Below, piece by piece: positions 30,471 through 44,679 of a DNA stretch of 64,000 bases. A model generated the notes under the pieces. The model was not told the origin of the DNA, did no database searches, and saw only the letters and a program-made list of their open reading frames with translations. Position 1 is the stretch's first letter, and each line of letters starts with the position of its first letter. This DNA is from Pagrus major (Eukaryota; Chordata; Actinopteri; Spariformes; Sparidae), in NCBI RefSeq assembly GCF_040436345.1, contig NC_133234.1, positions 10,354,446-10,418,445 of the forward strand. Direction: 5' to 3'. Both the position numbers and the translations under genes were made by a program.

Positions 30471-31159
30471 CTAGTGTACTGTGCAGATGGCCTATTAGCC
30501 ACTTAGCCTGACTCACTGTGACCGTACATTTCCTAAAGATCATCACCAAATTGTAAACCTACATTGATTTTTATTTTCTCCCTAAACATAAACAAATACC
30601 AAAATATATATTTTAATTACTTTTTCAATGTGTTTCAAATTAGTTGAGCTTCCTCACGATCTTTCCCATGTATCCCCTGGCGAATGCAGAAGTACCCCCA
30701 GGGGGGAACAGGTACCCGAGGTTGGGAATCACTGAGAACTCGCCATGTTTAACCACAAATTGTGCATATTTTGCAGGTTGTAATGTATAAAAATGCTTTT
30801 TCTCAGTCAGTCATTACTCAGACTTTGGATTATGTGAAAGGTCTTTTGCTGTTATATTTTTCACCTACAAGGCCACTTATGAAACAAAGAGAACGCCGAA
30901 TGGAAAGAAATGGAGAAATGACAGACAAAAGACGCTACATATTTGTTTGCACTTGACTGCTTCATTTATGTATCTGCTGCTTGTCTATCCGCGTGTGTGT
31001 GTGTGTGTTCGATGCATGTGTGTGTGTCTCCATCCATGCTTGTGTGTCTTTGACAGCAATACAAGGTTGTGCAGGTGTGTGTGTCTGTGTCTTTCCACCC
31101 CCACCGACTATCCAGGACCTCTTGAAGCCACTAGACAGCCTCCACAACCCCCTCCTCCA

Positions 31160-31208
<49 letters not shown>
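31160..31208. repeat. (AC)n microsatellite
   Basis: Uninterrupted AC repeat of about 49 bases. Comparable AC/TG tracts occur at 8626..8657, 11298..11327, 18243..18294, 34523..34557, 40372..40415 and 52150..52173. Confidence 0.95.
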
Positions 31209-31210
<2 letters not shown>

Positions 31211-32778
31211 TTCTTCCATTCTTCTCCCCATGTCTGCTCACTGCTGAGGGCTCTTATTTGATTAGCTGCGATTTGCTTTGTGAAGCAGTGGAGCATTTGG
31301 CTCACCGGGGGAGCTCTGCACAGCACACATACACTTTTGTGGACGCATGCGGGGGTTCTGAGACAAACACACACAAAGACATGTACAGGATACATGCGCA
31401 TGAGTACATTCAGAATCCGGCTTTTTCTCAAGATCAGCCCAACCTTGCCTCCTTCCTTTCTGTGTGCAGCGAAGTGATTAACAGGAGCATGCAATTATGC
31501 ACGGCTGTCTCACATAAAGTTGACAAGTAAATATCTCGTTATTATGTGTAATAACAATAATAATGCAAAAAAATCTGCAAAAATGTGAAGAAACATGTGA
31601 GGGCAAGCGCCTTCACTGTAAACACTGATTCACATGTCCAGTAAACCAACGTCCTGGCCTTCTGAGGAAATCACCTCTGATTACATAAGCATGACTGTGG
31701 AGCGACACCCGATCTTGGCCGCCTTCAATAATGGATGTGCGGTCAATGTGTTGGCGAAGGTGCGTGTCTTTTAGGTGTGTGAGGAAGACACAACGCCGGC
31801 TGTCATTGTGTCAATGTCAGGCTCACGAGGCCCCTGAGGAGCACTGCTGCATAGTAGAAAACAGTTGTATAAAGTCTTCTGTTTACTGTGCTGAGTCGGG
31901 TCGAGCCACGCCTCCAAATAGGCTACAGAGACGTCTCGCAACGACCTAATCCAAAACAGGTTTTAGATTTTAGAAAATTAATTGTTTGCTGAATTTAATA
32001 CAATATCTTTCTCTGAGATTAATGTCAAATTAATCCCAATTCCCTAAATTTACACATGACAGATGGTGTATTATCATTCATGTGTGGTCAAGCTTGTCAG
32101 TGAATACAGTATGATTACAACAGATTAGATATTGAACATAAATCTAAAGTCCAAATCTCTGTAAAAATGTGTGGAAGGAGGGAAGAAAGGACGATTTTTA
32201 GCCAAGAGATAGGGATGTGCTCCGATAGCTCTGTCAGTATTGGATCCAGCTTCAAGATGCTCATTGCACATGCATAAAAATTGGCAAATTAATATTATTT
32301 CAACTGTGTTGGCTTTAATGATACAGCTTCTGTAGCTGCAGCACAGCCCCCCCAGCGAGGTGTGAACACTGTCCCTCGCTGTGGGTGGAAAAATGAGTCA
32401 GGACAGGGTTAACGAATGTCACAGAGCAGTGACTATGGAGGTGATAGAGCCTCGACACCCTTTTTACCACAGTAGGATCTCTGGGGTTTAGGTGTGATAT
32501 GGAGTGGGAAAAAAAAAATCAAGAGATGTCTTCATTCCACACCAAACAAACTACCTATTAAGATTCAATGAGGGATCTGAAACTATTTGGATTGGAGCCC
32601 CATTCCTATTGCTGATCAGCATCCACATAAAGCTTTTATTGCTAATTCTGGGCTGCCCCTCAATGCTATCTATTTAGCATTATAAGAATATATAGAAATA
32701 TATAGAATAGTGTTTTACACATCCCCAAATTACATTGTAAAAATGTAGAATTCTTAAAAAAGGAAAGAAAGGAAGACA

Positions 32779-33192
32779 TAAAAAGGAGACATATTATGCT
32801 CATTTTCAGGTTCATATTATTTTATTTTGGGGTGCTACTGTCTCTTTAAGGCCCCTCCTCCTGAATACCCAGTCAGCTCTGATTGGTCAGCTCCCACACG
32901 CCTGAGCCAGCACCGCTAACAACAACAGAGCAGATGTGCTGAATCAAGTCTTAGGTGCCAAACTAGCCTTTATGTGTGAATTATGCAAATGTGTGACATG
33001 GTAACATAGTGTGATGTCACAGAGTCACGGAATTAAAGGTGTGACTACTGACGAGGCTTTCAGGAGCAGTGTTTTCTGTGGGAGAGAGGAGCGTCTGTTG
33101 GTGCAGACAGTGGGCTTTTTTAACTTTCAAGATCTTTTACATGCAAATCACTGAAGGAAAGACAAAGAAAAAGCGTTATAGGTCGGCTTTAA
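32779..33192. repeat. MITE (AAAGGAGACATATTATGC type)
   Basis: Left end AAAGGAGACATATTATGCT and right end AGCGTTATAGGTCGGCTTT are imperfect inverted repeats. The interior has the GGCCCCTCCTCCTGAATACC and CTCTGATTGGTCAGCTC segments of a widespread fish element. Confidence 0.65.
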
Positions 33193-34065
33193 TCTCAAAA
33201 TCCTATTTTCAAACATTCACTTCCAGGAAAAACTGTAAATAATCCACTAAACCTCTCATTTCCCAAGCAGAGGCGTCTGTTTTTCACTTTTTTCTCTGCT
33301 AATTCCCATCTCTCACCCAGGTCTCCTGCAATGACAAGCAGACATCTCTCTTCTTCTTCCTCTCTCCTCCTCTATTCCCGTCTTTACCTCTCTCCCACAC
33401 CCCTCCCCCACCCACCACAAGGGGTTAATTAAAACTGATTGGGTCCTCCGAGACCACACCTGCCTCTGACAGGTAAGGTATCGGGCTCACATGAGCTGTG
33501 TGTATTTGTGTGTGTGTGTGCGTGTGATGCTGTGCGGATATGTGCTTAGCACATCGGTCTGTTAGCACATCATGTGCTCTGCTGCTCTGGGTTCAAAGCA
33601 GTCCCATTAGATCACAATGAGAGCAATGTGTCTGTTATATCTATGCATTTACGTGTGTGTGTGTGGCCTGCAGTACTTAACTGTGCATTTGCATGTGATC
33701 TGCGTCGGTTGATATATGCATTTCATTCGTGTGTGTCTCCTCTTTTCAGAGCCACTTAAGGACCTCACGCTTGATGTGCTGATTAGACTCTGCTGGCTGG
33801 AACCAATCGCTGCTCTGCTTCGACTTCACGCCCGTCTGCCTGTCTGTCATGTCGAGAGCCACTGGAGGAGGAGACGTATATACGGTTTAAACCTCAGGTC
33901 ATCATCTTCACCATCGCTGAGAACACACACACGGCATAAAGTAGCAGCAGTTAAAGTAGCGTTGCAGTTCACGTAGTGATGCTGAAAGAGCAAAAGCCTG
34001 CACACATACATGTAAACAGACAAATGCATGAATGACACAGGGATGAAAACACGTGTTGGCCCAAA

Positions 34066-34407
34066 TTAAAGGTGCAGTATGTAGTTTTGGGGAAGAAATT
34101 TTAATTAGAAGATCTTCATCGACTGATTTTTATGACTAAACTAACTAAATAAACAAACTCTATTTGTCTTCATGACTGAATAAACAAACTGACCTTAAAG
34201 GACAACACAATTTCATACTGTTTGTATTTGGCGGACCCTGCCACCATTGTAGCTTCAAACAGTGTTCTGGGACCTTACTTTCCTCTGAGAACAGCTTGTT
34301 TATTCAGTTATGGAAACGATAAATATTTCTATTATTAACTCATTAATATTGTAAATATTAAAAATGAGTTTGAATTTCTCCTCCAAAACTACATAATGCT
34401 CCTTTAA
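34066..34407 (+). repeat. MITE family A copy, near full length
   Basis: TTAAAGGTGCAGTATGTAG to ACATAATGCTCCTTTAA with both terminal repeats and the complete interior; 342 bases. Confidence 0.85.
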
Positions 34408-37022
34408 ACCTGTGATTTTAGGTGTGTGTGTGTATGTGTGCTGTACTTCTCCCCTGCCAGCTGCTGTTATACAACACTAGTTCTTGCCTCTCCACACAAA
34501 CACCCCATTTGCCAGCAAATATGCACACACACACGCACACACACACACACACACACAGAGCTCCCACTGCTAGGTTGGCAAGTAGAACAGTCAAATTAGC
34601 CACTGGAGAACAAACCGATCCGGGAGCTCTGCTGGGAAAAGGTGAAGGGGAAAGAAGCGACAGAACGGGGAGATAAAGAGATAGAGAGATGGGTGATGGA
34701 GAGGTGAAGGAAGAGCAGCGGTCATGACAAGAGCAGAGGAAGATGAGAGGTGGCACGGCGGGGCGACGACACAGCCGAGAGTTGTAAATGAGTATAAGAG
34801 AGAATAAGAGCGGGAGAAACAAGAAAGGTGAAAGAGGTAATTGAGGGAATTGGACCGGCAGTGCTGGATGCAAACGAGCTAGTGTGAGCGAGGAAATAGG
34901 AGTAGAGGTGGTGTAACACAGTATGACACTGGACAGAGACACGGCAAAGAAGAGGGGACCACTTTGATTATGGAGACAACTCAAATCATGCAGATATGCT
35001 TCATAATCCCACATGTATTGGATTAATTGTGTATATTACAGGTTTGGGACAACGTCTGAATAACTTGACACAAAGAACAAGGAGACAGTAAACATGTTAG
35101 TCCCTAATGGTGCGTTACGTCCTTCATGGCCAATTAGTAGCCAAACAAAATCTAACCTTGGTGTGGCCTTAAATTGCGGCGCACCCATGGGTCAGTCGTT
35201 GTTCCTCTGCACATGCAGCAGTGAATTGCATTACTCTGCATGATTTTAATCCAAATTCAAAATGAGTTTGCACGGACAAATGCATCCAAGGTCTCAGTAG
35301 AGCGCATACGTCTGTCAAGGCCCACCGGACCCCTTTGATTCAGACAGGCCTAACTGCATGATAACACTCTATGGCTCTGTATTACTCTAATATTTAGGTC
35401 ATATTGATAACATCTTAATGGAAACAAAGCATTTTTAAAAATAACACATCTACAGAGCTTGTAGAAAGCAGCAGAATAGAAGAAGTCGGAACTGAAAAAC
35501 ATTATCATGATTGTGAATTAATAATTCAAAAATGTCTGTCGGGTCCAAAATGGTTGTTTTGTTTATGTCTGTGTAGGAATTCTGACAGTTGGTTCCAGCT
35601 AACAAGGTTCATCTGACAATATTATACTGCCGTTGGTACCATGTGGAGTCTTGGTGGTTGCCAGTTTGTAGAAAAAACACCCATAAAAATGAAGAGAGAA
35701 AAAAAAATCCTAGATCCTTCTACCTGGATCTAAAGCAAAAGTTAATGGGGTCTTTTCTGGGCTGAGATCCATCCTCCATCCAAGTTACGTGGAAATCTGT
35801 TCAGTCATTTTTGCGTAATCCTGCTCACAAACCAACCAACCAACCAGTGGACACGGGTGAAACCACACCGGAGTATTTCTTGTAATTTATTTACATGTTA
35901 AGACTGCGTTGTACATCTTGTTTGGTCTGTCCGTAAAGTTAACTTTTATTTTATTTACCTACCTGTGATGTTGATATAATTAACTACAATTTTGTTGAGT
36001 CTCATTTAAAAAAGCGATACAGCATCGCCAGTCTTTTTCCTTTTGAACACACTTCAATTCATTTTAAAGATATGTGTGAACCGCATGCACACCCAGGCCC
36101 TTCTGAACAGAAAGCCAAGCGTATGGTTTCTGTCTCTCGGCTGTGGTCTCGCCAGTAAAGCAGATTTGAAAGCGACGGGCCGACAGTCAGGGGTGAGCAG
36201 TTGTGAATGACGAGAGAGACGAGTTCTAATTGTGCCGGACCGGCCTCCTTAACATGACACAGGAGTCATACAAAGTCCACGCTGGCGGCATGAGAAAGAC
36301 ACAGTTGTTGTTTGTCGGTCTGTATCAAAGCAGCCTGCGATGCATGGGTAGACACTTTGTAGAAAAAAGTCCAAGAGTAGAAATAACGGAGAAAAAAAAA
36401 ATGTTTCTGATCTTTTGTCTGTTGGCCTTCATGCTCAATGCTGAAGTCTTTGCTTATTTATAGGCTTTTGATGAAAGTGACAGAAAAGAGGTCTGTTCAG
36501 CAAAGGTATCAAGGAATTATAAAATTGGCAGAACATTCAGTAGACGACAATCTGCTTTAAAAAATGAAAAAATGACACTGCAGTGAGAACAAATTAGATT
36601 TCTTATTTGAAGATGTGACCAAAATTCCCCCAAATCTGGACACGTTACACTGACTGAACCCTAATAATGAAAGAGTTCAAAATATTAATAATCTAAATAC
36701 TAGTGTCTGTCTAAGACGACCTGTAACTCCCACAAAATTATTAATTCAGTTTATGCTGCGTGGCTTTCAAAGCAGCATAACGCTGCAATAACGTCACGCT
36801 ACTACTTCTACTAAAGGTAATAAGCTTGTTAGCTCGACATGCTAACGTTCTTACAAACTAATCCATTCCTTTCACTTTTGCGCTTGTATTTCTGGTTTTA
36901 ATGAGACTAAAAGCATGTGGTTGCATTTTTTTTGCTAGCTTTTGCATCTGTTTCCATTTGGATCATGTGTTCGTTTGAGCTGTGACATATTTCACGGTAA
37001 AACAAGGTTTGTTTACCCGTAA

Positions 37023-37210
37023 GCTAACATTAGCATTCAACCACTTCCTAGCTAACATTAGATTACATCCAGTGCGTTTCAATTCCAGGTTTAAATAATG
37101 TGTCCGAGATGTGCGCTGATATTTTAAGATTATTTACGCCTTTCCTGTCACACTTGTAACACTTACGAATGGTAATGTTAGCTAGGAGGTAGTTGAATGC
37201 TAACATTAGC
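37023..37210. repeat. 188-base foldback element, copy 1
   Basis: GCTAACATTAGCATTCAACC at one end and TTGAATGCTAACATTAGC at the other; inverted arms of about 39 bases. Interior TTCCAGGTTTAAATAATGTG and GATGTGCGCTGATATTT are shared with 42643..42830. Confidence 0.75.
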
Positions 37211-38726
37211 TGTTATTTGTCAGATTTTGTATATTTATCATTTATTGTTAATACATCCTGGAAAACACCTGCACAACATTTCCCACCCCTGAGCGTGTGG
37301 TCGGAAGAAAATGGCCACCGTGTGAATCTGCTCTATTGTGACTCATGCTAGTTAGCTTAGCCGAGCATGGCAGCTATGAACATTTTATGGTCTTACTGTC
37401 TGAGTTAAGGTTCATGTTTTGTCACTGTTGCTCCAAAATACAGGCTTTTCTTCAAAAGACCCAACATCTGCGTCATACATACAAAAATGTAAAAAGGGAC
37501 AGTCTCAGTTTTGCCGTTGGCATGCCAATTTCTCTCTCTGTCTTTGATTCCTGAGACATTTAGTTGTGTCTTTTCACCATTTGAATCCACACATACACCC
37601 CGTAGATACCCAGAGAGTAAAGAGAGGCAGAGGAGGAGGCAGGCGTATTCTTCCGTAATGAGCCGGCTTGAGCCCGGGCCAGACCTGGACCAGACCTACA
37701 GCAGCTCGGTCCAGCTAATTATGCAAGGCTGCAGACAGCACTGGCAGACAGAGGGGGGGACAGCAAACAGAGAGAGGAGAAAGCGAGAGAAATGAAGGGA
37801 GGGAAAAATACAGAAAGAGTGAGTGACAGCGGATGAAAGATGGATGGGTGAGAGATGAGGAAGGTGGCGGCGAGGAGAGATGTGCACAAAGAGAGGATGA
37901 GAGGCAGCGGGGGAGGCAGGAGGGACGAGGTTTGTCCTTTGGCCGGTGGTCAATTAGTGGCGGGGAGAGTAACAGGCCGCGGCGATCTGTGGCTGCAGAG
38001 AGCTCTCAGCTTGTTTACTCTTCGACTGAAGGAGACAGCTGGGGCACCTCCAACACTGAGGCTGCACAGCATCATTAGAGGAAATAATAATGAGGTAAAT
38101 GTGAGAAACATTTGGTTTGAGTATTTCAGAATCAGGAACATCACAAAGGCACTGTGCTGTGTGGCTCAGGGCCGTCAGTGATTCTTCACTACAGCTACCT
38201 GTTCCCCATCTCAGTTTCCAGGGGTACGAGGAAAGATTGCGGATAAGCTCAAATAGCTTGAAGAAATAATAATCATGATTATAAAAAGCCGCATGTTGAG
38301 TCAGCTGTAACACCTAAACACTACATGATGCAACTGAGAGTATGTAAGTTGAGTTTTCAGTGAGTAAGTAGTTAGCTCGCTAGCTAAACAGGCTAAGCAT
38401 AAGTAAGAAATGGCCGGAATTTTTGTTTCAATCGTTCTTGACATTAACATTATCAAGACGGCAGAGATGCTTACTAAAGTTAGCATGCTAACCAGCTAGC
38501 CCTGGCACGTCCTGTTTCGTAATAATAAAGGTGTTCCTTCATTTCTTTTGTCTTTTTTATTCTAATAAATAACAAAAAACTGTCAAGAAATTAAATATTC
38601 TTACACCTTTTTTTCTTAAACAAAAATTACATCCGCAACATTGTGAATTCAAGTTTGTCTCTTTTAAGGAGCCAAGATGCACTAAATTACCTCATTGCAT
38701 AAAGCCATCTCTGGTTTGGTTGAAAT

Positions 38727-39050
38727 TAGGGCTGTCGAAGTTAATGCGATAACAACCCGTTAACACAAATTCCTCCCAACGCCGTTCATTGTTTTTGACG
38801 CACAATTTACGCAGGCACATTATGACCCTTGGCCTGCTGCGTAGTCTGGGAAATCAGGATGCGATGCAGCAGTAACGTTGTGGATGGCAAGCAGAGACAA
38901 ACCTCAACAAAAATATCCCTTTAAGGTACATTAACAACAGATTAAAAATGTAAATCGCCTCTGTATTGAATTCCTTATCGTTAAACTGGCATCCGTCGTT
39001 CTTGGAGGCTGTGTTCAGTCCAGATCCGGTGGGCAGGGATACCAGAAAAT
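38727..39050. repeat. hAT-like repeat beginning TAGGGCTGTCGAAGTTAATG
   Basis: TAGGGCTGTCGAAG with the following GCGATAACAACCCGTTAAC resembles the end of an abundant vertebrate/fish hAT-family element. The right boundary is not seen clearly, so the end coordinate is approximate. Confidence 0.45.
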
Positions 39051-40369
39051 GTACTTTCTCTTGGGTTACTCACACTTTAACACTTATTTCAATAAAAATA
39101 TATCACTTTCTGCAGCTTTAATGCTGCTGTGGTAAAAACAAAAGACATGCTGTAGCTCGTACTGTTGCCTGCTTTCTCCCAGCGATCAAGAAACTCAACC
39201 CTATTTCGCCGTTGCAAGCTAAATACCTGTAAACTGTAAATGTAATGTAAGTGAATGTTAAAGCTTTGGCTGGGCGTCAGACATTTGTTCATGTTCCAGC
39301 ATTTTCTCTTTCAGACTTAAGAGTCAGACAATGAAAGAGAAGAAGAAGAGAAGCCCCCATTTAACTGTTTTACTCCTGCAGGGCCAGTTTACGCGTTCCT
39401 GGCCAATCTCTATTCAGGGCAGGCTGATGTGGGCAGACGTACGGTTTGCACCATCCTCTGCCCAGCATTCCTCTGTTTGTCTGCGCCTCCATTAAGGACA
39501 TGTAGTCTGGCTATTATGTGTTTGTGTGGCTGGCTGGCATGAGCTGGGCAAAAGAGACGTGTGGGCAGAATGCTAACTCGAGCTTGATTGTTAGGTCGTA
39601 TCAAAGAGTGTGAAGGTGTAGTTTTGTGGTAGACTGTAGCCATGAAGGAGGACAGCGAGGTCAAGATCATAACTTTTTTTTTTTTCTTTTTAAATGACTC
39701 TAAATCTTTCTGCACTGCAGCGAGTGCCCATGTCGTCCCAGTGTGTCCGACTGTGGTCTGTTTGGACGCCCCCGGTGTATGTTAAATGGATAAAAGGAGC
39801 GAACACAAATGAGGCGATTGCAAATAAAAGCTTCTCAAGGTTTTCGGGAAGAGATGAATAGATGATGTCAGGAGGCTATACGAGAGAAAAAAGCAGGCAA
39901 ACACATGTGACGGGGCGGTAAAAAGGGAGCGAGACAATCACAAGCAACAGTAATTACACATTGATTTGTCTGGCAAATTAAATGTAAGCATCTTTGAACC
40001 TACGAGCAGCCTGTTAAAGTTGCAGCAGACACGGAGGAAACTCTACAGTACAGTGCGTTCACCGCGGCAAATTTCATTTTCTCGATGTCCTGTCAGCAAA
40101 CAAAGGGGAGACCTCTTTTGTCGAGGCTCCAATTCCTCCGCTACGCCCCTTCTGTGCTTCCCTGTGATTAGGTTCAAAGCACATCATGGGGGTGAGGGGC
40201 GTGAAATCATTTGTGGTTGTAATTATGGGCTCCCCTCTCCAGAGTAATCATGAGCTATTAAAAACCACCCTCAGCTCAGCACCCCAACAATGCCGGTTAA
40301 CATCCATGTTCCTCTGGGAGGCGGCGGGGAAGAGGCCAACGACCCGCAAACTGCAGTGGGCACGGCGGC

Positions 40370-40416
<47 letters not shown>

Positions 40417-42642
40417 CAAGCACATGCTTTTGACTTTTGTGTGCACGGAGAGACATCAAGTATAAACTGGCATATTATAATGAGTTGCAACAGGTAGTAT
40501 AAGTTAAAGTCTGTTCAAGTTGGACTTCTGCAGTGTTTTACCTCAAGCAGCCAATGACTGTGGAGACGTTAGCTGTAGCTAGCTAGCGACCTCCACGCCA
40601 ACCAGGAGTCTGTGTGCTTGTTTGTGCAGCAGTTGATCCTCAGACATGTCAGAACTCACCTGTAACTTTTTTCCACGTGCACATTTTCAACTCGTGCAGT
40701 TTCTGCAGCATGGAACGGCCTTTGCGTCTACCACCACCACCCCTAAGCCCCAAACTCTGGTGGCCTACCCCAAGATTTTCAGTGATCCCTTCTGGCCACC
40801 CCTATGAAAAATTTCTAGAAGTCTGCAATAAAGTCTGCTTGAGGCCACTTACGGATTCATGGACTTCCCTTGATCGTGCCGATACGTCTGCGAGTCTTCG
40901 AGAGCGGTGAAGTCTGGACATTTGGGTGCAGCCATTAGCTTCGGTTGAACTCCATCTCTTAGGGCCCAGGCTCACCAAACCAAACGTACGGCGACGAAGG
41001 CCAACTGTTGCGTCGCCTCACATTTGGGACGCTCACAGACGGCCCTGACGTTGGTCGGCCTGGTGTGTCATTGCGTCAGGAAGGTATCGCTACACAATCT
41101 AGCTACTATTGACAGGAGGAATGAGGAAGATGGACTTTTTATTGCACGAAAGTGTCACCTAAACATTTCCAACGTCAGGAGGAGTATATATCCTATATTA
41201 AGAAGGAGGGTAAGTGTCTCTTTCCGCCCCCCACTCCCTCCCTCCCTCCCTCCCTCTGACAGTTTCATAGGCTTCTTGCCTCTCCTCGTAGCACCCTGGT
41301 TGAATGAACACAATCCCATTATCAGTGACAGTCAATTAAACATCTAAATGCCAAATTCTGAATGCTTGATGCTGCGACACAGAGGGCAATTGAAGATCGC
41401 TGGCCAAGGACTGATTGGCCCTTCCAAGCCAGGGAGGGGAGAGTTATGGCGAAGACGATTTCTGAATGAGTATGTTCAGCGTGGAATATCAAAGTCCTTA
41501 GATATCTTTTTTAAAAAAACAAACAAAGGTATGACAATTCACCAGTATAAACCTCCAAATTTCCGCCTCATAATCTGCTTTACTGGCACGAGCGAGCGAA
41601 GAGAGGGCTGGAGGTGACAGAAAGCTGGCATTTCAGATCAGTTCTCCTCGTCCACACGACAACTCGAGATCAACTTTCTTTCCAAAAGTACACCTGCCAT
41701 CTCCGAAGGAAAATGCCGGATAGTAAAGGTCGGTTGTCAGTACAGTCGTAGCCTCGGAGAGACACAGAGAGGGCTGCGTCTCACGAGGTGGTCCTAGTGC
41801 CTGCAAAGACTACAGCAAACAACGCAAGTGGGAGAAGAAGGGGACGAGAGGAATACAAGACTGGGAAGAAAGGAAAAAGGTCGTATCGGCCGTGTGCTTT
41901 ATTGAGAGGGAACTAGTGAAAATCTCTGCCACATTGTGTTGACACAGCGGGGAGCGAGGGACGGGAGAGGAGCAAAGAAAAAGAGTGAGAGGAGGAGTGT
42001 TTATTCTCTTTTTCTTCCCTCCTCTACTCGCTCTTTTCCCTCCCTTTTTGTCCTTTTCAGCGGTGTATGTGCTTGTGCGTCCGTCTGTGTGTGTTTGTGT
42101 GTGTGTGTGTGTGTGTGTACGCACACTCTGTGGCACACTTGAATCTTTTACTGATTACCTCACACACGTCACGTCTTTCTGAAGGGCTTTTAACGGTGGA
42201 GGATTATCAGGCAGCCGGAGCCTTTTAACCCTTTCTCTGCCCTCCCTGCTCCGACCAGGCAGCTCATAAATGCTCCCATTATGTCTCCCTCCAAAAAAGG
42301 TGCAATGTGCAATTTTTTCCCTCCACCTTTGTAACAAAAAATACAAAGCTATCGTGGCATAATGCACCCACTGGCAGCCAAAGGACTAACGCTCTGCAGC
42401 TTCAGTCGCTATGAAGAGCTTCTGAATGTATAGTAGCCGATAACCCCACATGTCATGGAAGTTCAACGGCATATTTAGCTAACGCTGGTAGCATATTTCA
42501 AAAATATGGCAGGCTAACGTACTCACTTATTTGTTGCCATGAATTATTGGTCCTGTTTTTGTGTATATATAATGCTCAAGAGACCGTATTCTGGCATCAC
42601 GCTCAAGGTGGGAAGCAAAAGTCCTATTAATGTAGGGATTCA

Positions 42643-42830
42643 GCTAGCATTAGCATTCAGCAGATTCCTAGTTAGCATTACTGTTTGATAGAGTTTCTTT
42701 ATATGACAGGAATTCCTTCTGAAATATCATCGCACATCTTGGAGACATTTATTTAAGCCTGGAAGTGAAACACAGTGGATGAAATCCAACGCTAGCATTA
42801 GCTTGGAAGTGGTTGAATGCTAAGGTTAGC
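42643..42830. repeat. 188-base foldback element, copy 2 (inverted relative to copy 1)
   Basis: Same total length and arms as 37023..37210 (GCTAGCATTAGCATTCAGC to TTGAATGCTAAGGTTAGC). Interior AAATATCATCGCACATCTTG is the complement of the corresponding block in copy 1. Confidence 0.75.
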
Positions 42831-44466
42831 AGATGGGCTATCAAATATGTCGTTCTACCCTGATTTATGGCACAATGTCCCTCCAGAGTTTCACTATCAT
42901 CTTCTTTTCAGCTGCTGATCAATGAGTATTGAAGCTGGCCTTAGTTGCTATTAGGCACTAAGCTAGTATTTTTTCATAGTAGCTATAATTATGAGCCATT
43001 TCTCTTATAGATAACAAAAGCACAATCCGTGAACAACCCTTCTAAATATAGCATAATGTAAAAAAAACAAAAAAAAACCTAACTGCATTTCCATTAGCAG
43101 AGGTGAATCCTGAATATCAGTGCTTCAAAGCTTCCTGTTACAACAACACAATAAAGCACTTGATATTATAATGCACCAATTAATGGCCTTGCAATTGGAG
43201 CTGTACTGTATATAATTATATCTGGGATGATGTTTGATGCTATGGAGGTCAAATATGTTGCGTTCTGTGATGAAACTGAAATATTCGTGCCAACCAATTA
43301 GTATGTAATTGGTAAATGTGTTCAGAGACCTATTTTCTATTTCCCATTTTTTGCTGATCCTCCCTCCTCTGACGAACAGCTAACGGTTGTACTTTGTCTT
43401 TATGGAGCTAGGTTTTAGTGAATATACGCTGTGATATATGCTCAAACTGAAGACCCTCATAAAGGTAGACGCTCAAGGCCTCTGTTAGCTTCCGTGTGTG
43501 CCATCTCTGAGGTGGTCGGGTGTCTCTTCTCCCTCCCTCCCCTTCCCATGTTTTCCTCTGTTTTATGTGTGTCCTGCCCGTCCTCTTCCATTCAACCCCC
43601 TGTTTACCATGACAATAGCTGCCTGCCGAGACCTTCTCCCTTCTTCTCTGACCACCGCTGGCTGCTGGCAGGGGCCCATTCACTGCTGCAACCCACCCCG
43701 GACCATAAAGAGCCCGGCAGGACCGGCTAAGGCCCCCCTGTAAACAGCCCAGCACCACACTTGTTGTGTCTGCTTGTTATACTATGAGGGACGGAGGCAG
43801 GATGGTGGAGCTGTTGGGTTTATGTACTTGGTTTTGTCAGGGGTTAAAGAGGAGGGGTTTGGTTTTATGTACCTAATAGCACAGACCTGCAGGTTGAATG
43901 GACAGGAAAACTGTTAAGGACAAATTGTTCGGCGTTTAACTTGAAAGGAAGAATAAAGGAAATGGTGGATGACCAGATTGTTTCAAGACTAGACATGGTA
44001 ATAGCAGGCTGAGTGCTCCACAGCAGCATGTCACTGTTGGTTTTTCATCCAACGTAGGAACTATTCCACGTGTGAAAGGTTCACATTGTGCTTTCTGCAT
44101 TAAAGTTATCAAAAAGAGGGAAAGTAGGTTTTCTTTGTTTTTTTGACATTGATAGAAATAATTAGCTAAATCGCTTTAACAGCCACTCACAGCGTCAACC
44201 AGCTGGGCCCCAACACGCTAGCTTTGCTTTGATTTAGCACCACGACTCTGCACTTTAGTTACTTCCTGTCATGCTCTGTATTATGGGGTAACGTACAGAA
44301 TGTTACAGGATTAGCCCGCTCGTTCCTGTGAGTTTTGACGGTCTGGTCATTTGCCCTCACTAGTTAACCCAACAAGGAGAAACCGCTAACGCTAGCTAGA
44401 CCACGTTCTGCATAATGTGGGACGAACACAACGCGGAGTGTGCACGGCCCACAGGTGAGTCAACGA

Positions 44467-44679
44467 GCTAGGCTAACTAGCTTCTGCTCTACATGTGAAA
44501 GCTAGTTAGCCTAGCTTGCTAGCTTCCACTTTCCAAGTGGAATAGAAAATTAACAGAACAAATGTTATTGTGTCTTGCGTCTTGCAAGCTTCGGCAAAAG
44601 TTACGTTGGAAAGACGTAGTATGGGGATTGTTCGCTAATTAGCAAACACTCCCCATACTACGTCCTTCCAACGTAACTT
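44467..44679. repeat. Two adjacent strong palindromes
   Basis: A perfect 17-base stem (44467..44483 with 44499..44515; GCTAGGCTAACTAGCTT and its complement, 15-base loop) is followed by a loopless 82-base palindrome (44598..44679) with 41-base arms differing at three positions and centred on GCTAATTAGC. The long arms begin AAGTTACGTTGGAA. They may be the core of a foldback transposon. Confidence 0.8.

Noticed and set aside
30222..30506. 94-codon plus-strand frame with apparent protein-like composition
   Set aside because: It coincides exactly with a common fish interspersed repeat.
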